DNA of 64,000 bases from Rhizophagus clarus (taxonomy: Eukaryota; Glomeromycota; Glomeromycetes; Glomerales; Glomeraceae): contig BLAL01000244.1 of the NCBI GenBank assembly GCA_015698045.1, positions 372,001 to 436,000 on the forward strand, given 5' to 3'. The notes beneath the pieces are model-generated. The model was not told the origin of the DNA and ran no database searches. It saw only the letters and a program-made list of their open reading frames with translations. Within the stretch, counting starts at the first letter, position 1. Each line of letters starts with the position of its first letter. Of this stretch, positions 23,814 to 36,515 are shown piece after piece. The position numbers and the translations under genes are program-made.

Positions 23814-24959
23814 ATGAAATCAAACGTACCAGTGGAAATTTTACAAAATATTTTCGAAAATTATAAGGATGATATTAAAACTTTACATTCTATCTTGCTC
23901 GTTAGTCGATATTGGGCAAGAGTAGTTGTTATGATCCTTTGGCGATATTCATTAGAATTTGCAAGAACGTTTACCTCTAACTGTGTATCCAAAAAATTAT
24001 TGGATGTGTATCGTAGATATATTAATTCCGAAGAACTTCTCTTTGACTATCCATCATTTTTAAAGAGGTTAGATTGGAAATATCTTAAATATGAGCATGA
24101 TGGGAAACAAATATTTCAAATGCTTTTACAAAGTAGTAAATATTTATCATATTTAACGATCGATTTGTATAATGAAAATATCGGGATTTATGAGAATTTT
24201 GATATAATTTTAAACGAAGAAATTTTACATAATTCCTCCTTAAAAAAAATCAAATTTTTGAAAATCAGTGATTTAATTCCTGAAAATCTTGAAATACTTT
24301 CAAAAATTTGTGATTATATTGAAACTCTTATCATTGAATGTGTTAGGCAGAATCAAAAGGAAATTTCCAAACTGATACAAGTTCAACATAATTTGAAAAA
24401 TTTAATCATCACGAGTTCATTTCCATCATTTGACAAATCATTATTAAAATCACATCCTCTTTCGTTAACAAATATAAAATTTGTTAATAGAAATGATAAT
24501 TATACTATTCATTCTTTAGATATTTTGCAAGCTTGCACAAGATTAGAAAGTTTGGAATTTGACAAATGGGATATTTATGCAGGGGAATGTCAAGAATTTT
24601 CGAAGATTCATTTTCCAAATCTCAAATCTTTAAAATTTGAATATTCAGTGATTCCTTTTACGGCTTTAAAAGGAATTATTAAAATTAATGGATCAAACTT
24701 GAAAGAATTACGGTTTATATATGAAAATTATGAAAGGTCAGAGTTGGAGTTATTATCAATAACCATAATTCAATCTTGTAAACAATTATCTTCTTTAACA
24801 TTACAAGTTTATCAAGACAATACTCACAAATACCGAGATTTTATCGTTCATCTTGGAGTAATTTTACAAAGATTAAAATATTTTAGATTTAAAGATTATA
24901 TATTCGAATCACCCATTAATACAGATAATGTTTTAAATATAGTAAAAAGATTAATATAA
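23814..24959 (+). CDS. F-box-like protein with degenerate leucine-rich C-terminal region
   Basis: A single 381-codon exon with ATG at 23814, preceded by an A/T-rich leader. Residues 5-46 (VPVEILQNIFENYKDDIKTL...LLVSRYWARVVVMILWRY) fit an F-box: leading Pro-hydrophobic-Glu, the SxLLVSRxW core and the terminal LW. The remainder has irregular leucine-rich strands (ESLEFDKWDI, LKSLKFEYS, LKELRFIYEN), as in fungal F-box/LRR proteins. By family knowledge it would bind SKP1 in an SCF ubiquitin ligase through the F-box and recruit substrate through the C-terminal part. Such genes are greatly expanded in Rhizophagus. No intron is needed. The partner and substrate cannot be read from the sequence. Confidence 0.8.
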   Translation: MKSNVPVEILQNIFENYKDDIKTLHSILLVSRYWARVVVMILWRYSLEFARTFTSNCVSKKLLDVYRRYINSEELLFDYPSFLKRLDWKYLKYEHDGKQIFQMLLQSSKYLSYLTIDLYNENIGIYENFDIILNEEILHNSSLKKIKFLKISDLIPENLEILSKICDYIETLIIECVRQNQKEISKLIQVQHNLKNLIITSSFPSFDKSLLKSHPLSLTNIKFVNRNDNYTIHSLDILQACTRLESLEFDKWDIYAGECQEFSKIHFPNLKSLKFEYSVIPFTALKGIIKINGSNLKELRFIYENYERSELELLSITIIQSCKQLSSLTLQVYQDNTHKYRDFIVHLGVILQRLKYFRFKDYIFESPINTDNVLNIVKRLI

Positions 24960-26355
24960 ATAGTAAAAAGATTAAGTGTTTTTTATATTTTCCTTTTTTA
25001 GTTTTTCTAATTAATTAGCGTAATATTTTAGTGGTCAATTACCCAGTTGTTTGTTTATTAATTCCGATTTTTCCGGGCAATAGCGCAATGCGTAATGCAT
25101 GATGATCAATTTTTTTTAATTTATACCGTATTTACTCACTCAAGAATTTTATTACATCGTCTAACGAGTCTTCCTCATTAATAGATTTTGTGCAAGAATT
25201 GTAGTAAACAATAGTACGGGAATATTATCTTTTAATATAGGCAGGTTTACGAGGTTTACGTCTTAATATTTTATAATTTGTACATATCATATGTATTAAA
25301 AGATATTAAAAGTTACAATATTTTCAGAGTATTTTTAGAATTAGGTTTTTCTTGTAAAACATAATAAATAGATTTTTTCTCAGTTATTATCTATAAATAA
25401 ATTTTAAATAAAAAAAAAAAGGTGGTAGATTATTGAGTCATAATTAATAAATAATGACACATGATAGTAATAAAATTTTTAAAATTCGGAAATATTTAAA
25501 TTAAATTGTAAGAAAAATCCACCAATTCATTTTGTGGATAACAGTGCAACAAGCATGTCACACTAATTTTAGATCCTAAACAAGTAAAAAAATTAGAAAT
25601 TAAACGAACAAAAAAGGTTCAAGTTCACAAAATGTTTATAGATTGTTTTGGTCATTTGATAAATGTTTGTTTCCGATAACTTATTTGGTGATTGATAAAA
25701 ATGCAAAAAAACCAAATAATGTTCCCTGTTATACAAATGTCTCACAAATCGATTCGTAATTATAATAATGAATTTCATATCATATTAATTAATAAAATAA
25801 AAGTTCATAATTTGTTTGCACTTTTAAAATTAAGTCGAGATGATCAATCATTTTTGCAGTTAAGATTTTTTTAGTTTAATCGGAATAAACGCGGATATTC
25901 CGACGAATCAAAGATTTTGATTTCGAATGAGATTTTCGCACAATGAAAGGCAATAATTCTTCTTAAGATACGCAGTTTTCTTTTTTATTATTATTGTGGT
26001 ACAAGAGGATGTGACCGTTATATCGATAAATTAATTATATACATGAAGTTCATGGGTTCTCATCAATAAACAATTATGCAAAAAAATGTGATATTAAGTA
26101 AGTAACAAATTTGAAACTAAAATTAATAAATACTTGAAATTTCCGACATCCCTGTGAAGTTTTATTAGCACATTCCTTTTCTTTTTGATTTAAAATAAAT
26201 ATACCGACTATCCCTTATTTTTTTTTTTTTTTATTTGATTTTTCATTTTTTTCAAACATCAAGGCTTTTATGTAACATTAAGAAAAAATTCGAAACAAAA
26301 AGTTTTTTTTAAAAAACAAAAATTTTTTTAAAAATTAGAAAAAAAATTATTTATA
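24960..26355. other. Intergenic, nothing supported
   Basis: 1.4 kb between the F-box gene and the receptor-like gene. The overlapping short frames at 25593-25874 lie on both strands and look like chance. The 120 bp before 26356 is very A/T-rich and probably includes the receptor gene's promoter. Confidence 0.4.
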
Positions 26356-27395
26356 ATGCTAATAAATTATTCGCCTATTATAATCTTTTATATTATATTG
26401 CAAACAATAAGTTTATTACTATTGAGTATATTAATATTTTTATTGTTTAAATCAAAATCTCATTTTGCAAAGTGGACTTTATTTCAACTTTTTATTTCTG
26501 CATTTGGCAATGGATTTGCCGCTTTACCACCAATAATTATGTACGGAGATAAATTAGTTGATCGGGCATTTGATTCTCCAGTTTGTATTATAGCAAATAA
26601 AATTTCAAATTGTACTTTGTATCCTTTAGAATTATTTTCCTTAGTAATAGCATTTTATTTATGGCACGTGTTGGTAACACATAGAATCGATATTGAAAAC
26701 CAAATTTTTTGGTACGTTTCTGGGGCAATTTGGTCATACTCTATTATTTATAATGTCTTCGAGATGTCATATTCAAGTAAACAAGAAAATTGGGGAGTTG
26801 ATGTTTCACCTCTAAATTGTAAGGCAAATAAATGGACAGTTAATTTGATTAGTTTTTATGCCTATGCGATACCATCTTCAATAATTACTATTATCATGGC
26901 GATTATGACATGTAAGTTTTGTTTCACGGCCCTTTTATTGAAAATTTGTTATTTTAATTATTCTTCTCGCTAATAAAAATGTTTTAGGTCATTCTTCGGT
27001 TATACTATATAGGCATTGGAAAAATTTTAATAGCAACATGAATAGATCAACCGCAATTAAGTTGGGGCACGCCGTACGCTTACATATTTGCTGTGTAACA
27101 ACTACTGTAATGTTTTCACTCAATATTATCCCAAGAATCGTATTCTATAATAAGAATGTTGATTCCCCAATAAAAACATTTGGTTCTTTTACTATAGCAT
27201 CGGTGTACGTAAAAAAATTTTTATTTATTATAATGTTACGAATTTTATTTAAATTTTTTTTTTTTTTTTTACAGTGGAGTGATTATGTTTTTAATTTTTG
27301 GAACAAATACTAAAGCAGCAGTATTTCTTCCGTTTTGTTATTATGTTCCTCCTGATAAGTCACGAATCCAGGAAGAATCGTCCTACGTCTTATAA
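26356..27395 (+). CDS. Seven-transmembrane receptor-like protein (GPCR-like), copy A
   Basis: Three exons: 26356..26911, 26988..27204, 27275..27395, with introns of 76 and 70 nt (phases 1 and 2), giving 297 residues. Seven hydrophobic segments are visible at about residues 7-31, 41-63, 88-108, 117-136, 164-186, 214-238 and 250-267. Cys77 before helix 3 and Cys155 in the loop before helix 5 (NWGVDVSPLNC) sit where rhodopsin-fold receptors form a disulfide. After helix 7 comes FGTNTKAAVFLP, then a short hydrophilic tail. This architecture suggests a fungal G-protein-coupled receptor of the cAMP-receptor/Git3 kind, but I see no decisive family motif. The first exon alone reads past its donor into a false C terminus. 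The gene converges on its paralogue at 27889-29047. Confidence 0.75.
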
Positions 27396-27888
27396 GGAAT
27401 TAATTAATTATTGCCTTTTTTTTATTTTTTAAGGAAAAATGATTTTTTTTTAAGAAACAAATATATATGCAATCATATGACACAAATATTTCATCATCAT
27501 CGGGAGATAAAAAAAATCATATGTCTTACCTTTTTTATATTATCATATTACTAAGGGAGTATCACCTAAATCATCGTATTTGTTGCCTTTTTTTTTGATC
27601 CGGGACTGGAGTATCCGGGACATTATTATTAAAAAATGATCTAAAATGAAAAAAAAAAAAAATTCACAGTCTTTCTTGGGATAATTTGTATCTCTAATAA
27701 ATTTTATTTTTTAATATTTTGTCCTTAAAAAAAAAAAAAACATTTAATAATAATAACTCATAAACTTTCATAATTTTCATAATAACAAAATATTAAAATA
27801 TATACAGTTATTTTTTTTTTTAAAAAAAAATCTATAGGACTAATAGGAGAGAGATCTACTAATATAAATATATACATTTTTTTTTTTT
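27396..27888. other. Shared 3' intergenic region of the two receptor-like genes
   Basis: 494 bp between two convergent stop codons. It is rich in poly-T and poly-A and probably holds both polyadenylation regions. No further gene is visible. Confidence 0.45.
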
Positions 27889-29047
27889 TCATATGTGAGA
27901 ATATCCAATATCCATATAATTATTTTCGCATAATGTGTTATAAGAATCTTTATCACTATACCGATTTACAAAACATGCATCAGGCGTTGCAGGTTGTTCT
28001 ACATCAGGTAACGTAAATGATGGTCGTAATTTATCTGGTGGAGCATAATAACATGGAAGAAAGTATGCTGCTTTTTTGTTCGTTCCGAATATTAAAAATA
28101 AAAATGTTCCACTTAAATTTTTAAAATGAGAAAAAAATGTTAGAAATCAAGAATTGAACGCAAAAGATTTTTTCGAAAAAAAAATTTCAACTTACAATGA
28201 AGCTGAACCAAAGCTAGAAATTGTTGAAATAGTACTATAATTACTAACTGGTGCATTTTCTTTTTGTATGCCTCGGGGTATAAGTGGTATAATCAGTATC
28301 GTCACAAATACAAAACACCAAGCGCATAAACGTACAGCTGCACCTAATCTTATCGCTGTTCTTCTATTCTTAATAGTAGCAAAATGAGTCCACCGTTTTT
28401 GTAATATAAATATTGAATGACCTAAAAAAAATTTTTTAAAATATTCATTTATTAGTCCAGAGCGTAGAGAAAGATTTAAATTATTTATTACATCAAAACT
28501 TACATGACATTAAAAATGCCAAGAATGCCAATATAGATGTGGTTATAACATATCCATAAAAAGATTGAACTATCCTACTAGTTCTGCAATTCAAATTACT
28601 TGCATAAACACCCCAGTTAGTTTCTTTAACAGCAAATTTTAACAAAATTCCATTATAAACCGTCGAATAAATCCAAACTATGACGGAAACGTATCGAAAA
28701 CATTTTTTTTCAATATTCAAGTCCTTTTTAACCAACGCGTACCATAAATAGAAAGATAAGATACAACTGAAGAACTCGAAAGGGAATAAGAAAAATAATT
28801 GAGTCTTTTGCAAGACAATGCATAAAGGACTTTCAAATGCTCGATTTACTAAATCATCTCCATAAATTATTATTAATGGAAGATTAGTCAGCCCATTTCC
28901 AAATGCTGCTATGCATACTTGAAATAATGTCCATTTCGTAAAATATGGATTTGATTTTAAGATTGTATAGATTAAATATATTAATAATATAAGGCTTATA
29001 ATTTGTAGAAAAATATATAGGACTGCAACCGTTGAATATGTTGTCAT
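27889..29047 (-). CDS. Seven-transmembrane receptor-like protein (GPCR-like), copy B
   Basis: Three exons on the minus strand: 29047..28504, 28421..28196, 28111..27889, with introns of 82 and 84 nt at exactly the positions and phases of copy A, giving 330 residues. It has the same seven hydrophobic segments, WTLFQ at helix 2, IYGDDLVNRAFESPLC before helix 3 (Cys76), NWGV....LNC (Cys154), RLGAAVRL at helix 6 and LFLIFGTNKKAAYFLPCYYA after helix 7. The C-terminal tail is about 40 residues longer than in copy A (LPDVEQPATPDA onward, ending YSHI). Conserved structure with diverged residues points to an inverted duplication, with both copies retained. Confidence 0.75.
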
Positions 29048-31422
29048 TATGAGAGACTTTAGTTAGAAGAAAATATATATATATATAAAAAAAGGGAGAG
29101 AGAGAATGAATGAAACACGTCAGGGGATTAGAGATATTTATAAAAACCTCATCCTAGTATGAACATCTTGTAAGAGTTTCCAAAAATAACTATTTGATTA
29201 TGTCTGTCACATGTATCTACAAATGGTTTAAAGAATAAACAAAAAAAAAAAAGTTCCAGCTTTCAAATAATGCTCGATATGTATTCTTATTTATAATTTT
29301 TCAAAGTATTTATTATTATATATAATTTTCCAATTTAAGAATTAAGATAAGGCTTTGTTCTTTCGGTTACCTTTTTTCAATAAATAAATGGAGATGAAGT
29401 TTTTTATTTGTGTGAAGTATGAAAGACTTGTATGACGTGCTCTTTAAAAAATTTTCTATCAGGAAAATTTTGCATTAAGAATGACGACTACTCATTTTTT
29501 TTATACGCTTCTTATGCGAAATGATTCTATGATGACTCAATTGTTAAACTTAAAAATAAATATTTCTCTGATTGGATAAATCGTATTGAAACCCGTACGT
29601 TTTAAATTATATAATACTCAAGACAATTTGACTTTCATAAATTCATAATTAATTTTTGATTTGAAATCAATTAAATAAATGCATTTAATAAATAATGATT
29701 ATGTTACACTGACCAAAAATAGTAACATCAAATGGGATCAAAATTAAGTACGGGACATTCAATAAAGGGTATCACGTAGTGCAGGTGGTAGCTCATTTAT
29801 GTATTACGGAAAGTAATTTATTTTCTTGTTAATCGATAATGAAAAACACTTTTTAGAATCTTCATGATTTACTAAAGTTGTTGTTATAGTGTTGTCATTA
29901 TTGATGATGATGGTTCGATATTAGAATTTCATGTAAAATATAAAAATAAATTAAATTAAATTTTTGTGATATCTAGGCCCTTCTAGTTCGTCTCCTTCGA
30001 TAATATTTACCGTTATAAAACTTGACAACATTATGCAAAATGGAAGAATATTCCTTATAATTTAATAATAAGCATTAATTTTATCCTTTTTTAAAAAAGA
30101 AGTCAAAAATTGGTTGCATTTACCATTCTTCCGAATTTGGTAATTTTTTATCAGAATTACTATTTTTACTTATTATTACTTTAAGCGATACGAAATCCGT
30201 GAATAGTTATATTTTTTTTTTTTTTATCGTCAATTAAAGGTTAGATTCATTTCTCATAGATTTCTGATTTTTACTGGGTTAATCCCTAAATCATGGAAAT
30301 TAAGATTTTTAATTGGTTCCTCATCCTACAAATAAACAATTAATAATTTCCTAATTAAGAAATTTAAAAAATTATCTCTATTAAGAGATTATGATTTTGA
30401 TTGTTAAAAGAAAGAAAGAAAATTTTTTTCGTATTGTATTTTTATTCGTTGACAGAGAACATGTCGTTAAAATGGCCTCATAATGACTTTCTTTAATCTA
30501 ATAATAACAAATCTTATCAGATATCGAAATATTTTGAAATCTTCTTGGCATCATGAGACCTTTACATAAACAAACAAATATATTACAAAATTACTTATAA
30601 ATTTTGAAAAAAAAGTTTATCTTTATAATATTTTTTTTTTTTTTTTTTTTTTTCAATCCTTATCAAATAATTTTAACGAACAAAATTTGTCATCGAAATA
30701 AAATTTTCGTGGAATTATTCATGTATGCGTTTCTCGCATCAATCAAAAATTATTAACAAAAAAGATTTTTCAAGTCCTTACATTATCATCATATGACCAC
30801 ATTTGTACATTTAAATATTTCACATATACTCGATTAACGGCATTTTTCTACAGATTTTTTTCGTCATTCTAGAATGATTTCAAAAAGTTTGCATTATGCA
30901 TAAATGGATCTTCACTAATCAGAAATAATAAAAAAAAAAAGGAACCACAATATGTAAGATTAAAAGAAAAAGGATAGCGCTTTATTTCATAAACATCTTT
31001 ATTATTGTTATGTTAAGCCACGTAAGTTAATGAATTTATATATTACGAAAAAAAAAAGGTATAGAAAACATTATGCGTAAAAAAAAGTAATTCGTCTGAA
31101 AAATAGGAAGAATATTATTGTAAAAAAAAATAAAAAACGAAATTAAATATAAAAACAAATTTGCTTGCATGCTTAAATATATTTCCTGTCCATGCTACAG
31201 CAAAAGACAGTTCCATATAATCTTATAACCCAAATTATTTCTTGAAATTTTAAGATATTTTCATTTTTGAAAAAAAAAAATAAAAGAGAATTTTAGTTTT
31301 GTATATATATATATATGTGTATATTATAAAAAAAAAAAAAATTTTTTAAAAAAATTCATTCGAGAATTGACGATGTTTTCGTGTCGAATATATAATATAT
31401 TTGTTGGTTCTTTTTTTTTTTT
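29048..31422. other. Intergenic, nothing supported
   Basis: 2.4 kb with many poly-A/T runs, including a T23 tract at about 30631-30653. No coding frame beyond chance. A TA repeat (about 31300-31325) lies near the end of the methyltransferase gene. Confidence 0.45.
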
Positions 31423-32678
31423 TTAAATTTTCCTAGAGAACCACCGAAATGATTGTGCATAATTTTTACTTGTATTAAATTCGAGTTTAGCTTCTTCAAA
31501 TCTTGAATCGTACTCGTCATCATCGAGCTCCCAAGCTGAAGTAAGTAATAATTTAACTGTTTCAACATTCATTGAAATATATGTCGTCATCTAATCAAAG
31601 GTAAAAAAAGAAAATTTAAATTTGCAAACAAATAAATAAATTAAATGTAAGTTGTGCCACGTTTACTGCATACCATGGCGCCTAACTGTCCTGCCCTATC
31701 TCCTATTGGAATATAATTATTTTCATAATGAACTTTCGACAATTCTTGGCATTTTTCCAAAAATTGGGGAACACAAGTTTCTGGTCTTGAATTGATTCCT
31801 TTTGCTTTAAATCCAGAACTTACTAATAATAAATAAAAAAAAAAAAAAATGAAACCTCATTTAAAATCATTCAGACATTTAATAATTACTGTGACACATA
31901 CATAATGCACGGGTGGCGCATTAAAATTCACATACCTGATTTCATTAGTTGCTGGTCATTATGATCAATAGAAAATTCAAAGAACTCTAACCATCCGCCT
32001 AATTGAAGTGAAACGATTAATAATCATTTATTTACTTCCAATAAAAAAAAAGTACTTTAACGTACCGTGCTTGGCTACGCGGATCATTTCTTTTACATAA
32101 AATTCCCATTTCTCGTATACTACACAATTGCACAAGCATCGTTGAATTACGAAATCAAACGTTTCATTGGGAAACGGAATACCATCGTTTAAATTAAGCT
32201 GTAAGAAAAAGACATTTGTTGGTACATCTTTAATATCAGGAAATATTGGTGACATATCTATTCCTACAAATAAAGCTTGTGGATATTCTTTTGCCATGTC
32301 TAATAACCAATATCCAGTTCCGCATCCCACATCTAATATTTTCGCTTTTCCAGACTTAAGTAACTCATGGACTGGTGAAGAAAAATTATTTTTCCAAACG
32401 AATTTGAAAATGTTGTGCTGTAAATTTAATCTTTCAACTGTAATAATAAAAATTACGTGAAGGTTTTTATTTTCAAGGTAAAAGAGTAACATTATTTTAA
32501 ATAAATTTTGTTTAAAAATACCTTCTTTATCATCGTTTGGAAGTAAATAAGTTACATCAGCCAGATTGTGATATCTTCTTCCTTTAAAATAACGGAATGA
32601 ATCCAAAATACTATCAACATCAGCAGATTTTAATGGATCCGAAGAATTAAAATTTCGGTTGGAAGGTTCATCTTTCAT
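31423..32678 (-). CDS. SAM-dependent methyltransferase (class I), copy 1
   Basis: Five exons on the minus strand: 32678..32522, 32437..32066, 31998..31936, 31822..31674, 31590..31423. All have GT-AG borders and consistent phases, giving 302 residues. SAM motif I is ILDVGCGTGYW (about residues 86-96), the acidic end of strand 2 is FVGIDMSP (109-116), and post-I/II is GIPFPNETFDFVIQR (138-152). A motif III-like region is IRVAKHGGWLEFFE. The extended DGRRYHN-like segment (FKGRRYHNLADVTYLLPNDD) before the core is shared with the gene at 60.2 kb and marks a lineage-specific family. The substrate is unknown. The N terminus lacks the acylation motif of the other copy. Reading on past the first and second donors gives a false 216-codon frame. 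Confidence 0.8.
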
Positions 32679-35600
32679 ATTAGTTAAAATATAAAAGAAA
32701 ACTAAAGAATGAGGAGGAGGGAATTAATGATAAAAATAAAAAAGGGAAGAAAGAAATTACGATAATTATTTATCGGGTGTATATATATATATTAAAGGAT
32801 TGTGAATAACGAAGAAGATATTTAATGTAAAAAAAAGCGATGAAGAAAGATTTAATCAAAGTCCAAGATACCTAATATATATAGAAAATTTTTTAATATC
32901 TAATATGCACTGTAACCAACAGTCTTGAATTTATTAAAGTTTTTCCAGTTGATTTTTTCACCAAAATGGAAGATCATCCTAATCTAATATATTACATAAG
33001 TATTAGTATCTTAAGATTGAATCCCTTATGTCATGTTTGTTTTTATTTATTTATTATTCATTGCACAAATTTTTGACTAGTCTTTTAAATACAATAATTT
33101 TCCTTTCTTACTTGTAGGGAAAAAAGATCTGAAAGTCATTTGCAAAGCCGCGTGTAAAAAGTTCTTCAAACTTCTAAACTTCGAACAATGTCGATCATGA
33201 AAAATTAACAGCAAAAAATTACAGGATAAAAAAAAAAAATAAAAAATAAAACAAATATGAAAGTACGAAAGATCAAACAGGAGAAAAAAAGAAGCCAAGA
33301 ATTTTTTTTTTTTTTTGGTAACATAATCAAATGATAATTTCATCTAGCAACTGAAAATTCAAAAACAATTACATCATATATATTTATATGTGTAAACTTT
33401 AACGCGAATTCTTTGTTTACTTTACAAGGATTTAAAATTAAAGTTCAATACCAATTTTAACTGATATTATAAGAAAAGGAAATCTCACAATCGCACAAAA
33501 AAAAAAAAAAAAAAAAAAAATTTAATACAAAACTTATGGTCAATGCTTAAGGCATAACTTAAAAGATTGACTAGGTATTGATTTTCACGTGTTTAAGGTC
33601 TGGCGACAAGTATTTTAGGACTAGCATTGCATAAATGCCCCGGATTATGAATCAGTTAAATTCCTGATAATGTTCTATAAATTTAGTTAAATTAAAGATG
33701 AATTTCAATTTAACCAAACTTGTTTAACAAGTAATTGTCTTCTTTGGATTTAAGTCGTAGATTAAACCAAATTCTCTATAACTATATAACACAAAAAAAT
33801 ATCATTTTGTTTCAACAATTTTGCTGATAGGATAAAAATGCGTGAGGCTTTGTTGTTTATTAGAAACTTTACAGGACACAAGACTTTCTTTGTTTTACAC
33901 AATGATAAGTATGAATACGAAAAAGGATTTTAAATAGCATTATTATGAGATAAAATATGTTTAGATCGCGCACTAATTTTGAGCAACTGTTGTAGTTCGC
34001 GTCAATATTTTATTCTCTTAGTAATTATAAACATGACGTGAGAGCGCAAGATATGATTTTTTACCTTTTTCATGTAATGTAAAAATGGTCACAAAATTTA
34101 AACAATAAAATAATTAGTTGCATCAATGAAAAATAAATATAACAAAGTTCCGATATGTAGAAATCGTTTCATTTTATATTTATGGTTAGCTATTAGCTGG
34201 TTAATTAACTAATAAACCTGATAGCATAAAATTAATATGCGCACATATAGGGTATTTTAATAGCGTAAGATGATTAATATATGCATATAAAGAACATCGA
34301 ATTGTCTAAAAAAAGTTCCATAATTAGAACAATCTTGATAACACAATAAGATTAAGATTCAGAAACAGTCTTATCAAACTTGGATGGTTTGTTACAAAAG
34401 TACTGGTTCTTGACTCCAAACATCTTACCCATTTTAGAGATGTAATAGTACCTTTTAATACTGATTATTAATACTAAATTGAACTTCATTAAAATGTCTG
34501 ATCGATTAGTTATCAGATAATTTTGCAATGCCCAATAAAAAAAAATATATATATATATAAACATATATTAAATCATATAACTGCATTAATAATATTGATA
34601 ATTACGAAATCTCGATATTATATGCAATTCGATCAATCAGTTTTTCCAAATAAGTATTTGCCTTCTACTGCGAATTACGTAAAATATTATCTAAATGCTA
34701 TTTTAACCTAATTTGTTTCTCATTATCTCTAGTAACATGACTTTTTTTTTTTAAAGCAATTATGTCAATCAATTCTTTATGTAAAGTTTTCTCTTAAATT
34801 CGATAAAGTTCGTTTTTATTTACTAGATGAGCAAATAATTTCCATATTTATATTCATTCATTATTTTGTTAACATCGTTATGAAAAAAACATGCGTGAGA
34901 TACTATAATACTTATTTATCAGTGTAACATTCTCATACACTTTAATGTCATGCAAATGAAGAAAGAAGTCGATGGATTAGATTGGATAATTCGATTCTTA
35001 ATGTAGTTTTGTGATGTGCAACATAGGAGATAAGCATCTGTGTATCTTGTTTATCTTTCCTATACAGGATTTTGATTTGAATTGGGAATTTGAGTTATTT
35101 TTTTTTGGTATAATTTTTGAATATCATAATCAAACAACATTGACATTGAATTTTCATATTCCCTTTATTGTATGTGTATCGGAGAACGCGAGGATTCGTT
35201 CCGTATTTTTCTTTTTTTTTTTATGTTAAATGTTATAGTTGTTTAGCGCATAGATTATAGTTCCTTGGAAAAAAAAGTTAATTTTTGATTGGAGGATAGA
35301 AATTTCTCCCAACTAAATTACGTTACTTATAATCTAATTATCAATTTATTTACATTCATCTTTCTATCATTCGACAGTCCAATATAACAAATTTCCTGTT
35401 CAATTCGAAAACGTTAATAATACAAGTATATCATGAGAATTACTCGTATTATTATAATAAAAGGAAGGAAATATATTTTAATGTCATTTAACTTATCATT
35501 TATCATCATTACACAATTACACATACCAATAAATTTCGAGCAAAAAGTAGTATTAGTTGAGAGGTTACATCAGTGTTCGACTTATATAGTTACTTCTCCT

Positions 35601-36515
35601 TATAAAATATTTATTATTGAATGCGAAAAAAAGATTCCTCCGTAAAAAAATTTCTATCTTTGCTACATGATCAGCAATAGACCATTTAAAATATAGTCTA
35701 GACTTATGCAAATTGAAGCCGAAAGGAATTGTCACATGACTAAAAGCATTATCTATTTACTATTGTACGCAATATTCAAATATTTCTAAAATTCATTATG
35801 ACTCTTTTCTTTCTTCACGTGACTGAGGTCATGTAGCGCGTAACAGAAATTTTACAGATGAAAAGATATTATCAAGTTTCCTTTTCAACAGGAAATATTC
35901 GGAAAAAAACATCACCTCATTTTTTTTGTTACATTAATAAACCCCTTACTACCCTTACCAATTACCAATTAAAAATTTGATCGTCTTCATACATTTCGGG
36001 ATTCATTTTCCAAACTCTTATTTAATTTGATTTGCATAGTACTTGCACAAAAAAAAGAAAGTAGAAGATAAAATAATTCTTTATTTATTCTAATTTACTC
36101 ATCCAGGTCAGCAAAGTGGCATAATAACAAAAAATATTACAAATCATTACATGCTTGATCGGATTCTCTATAATCGTTTAACAAGTAAACTATCAACTTT
36201 TATGTTTTCATTAGTTGATTTTAGATTTTGTGCTGTATGTCTATAGGCTATTATTTCTTGGTTGTTGGAACCCGATTTCGCATAATAATGTCTATATTTA
36301 TTATTCGGATAAATAACGGAACTTGGGTGAATGAATTCACATTTACTTTATTTGGTAAATATTAAAGAATGTCATCCATCGTAAATCACTGATATACTTT
36401 ACACAGTAGTATTTTTTTTTTGGTTGTTTGTTCGGTTTTCTTTCATGAAAATTGAAAATATTGTAAAACTCATTTATTTTCATCTAATTCCTTTCGGCCT
36501 TTGAGAGCATATTGC
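32679..36515. other. Intergenic, nothing supported
   Basis: 3.8 kb A/T-rich spacer with poly-A (33499-33521) and several short chance frames (33077-33343, 34352-34564, 34523-34711, 35011-35229, 35433-35645), none with motif or splice support. No RNA gene was recognised. Confidence 0.45.

Noticed and set aside
32167-32460. Plus-strand 97-codon frame
   Set aside because: It is the antisense shadow of methyltransferase exon 2.
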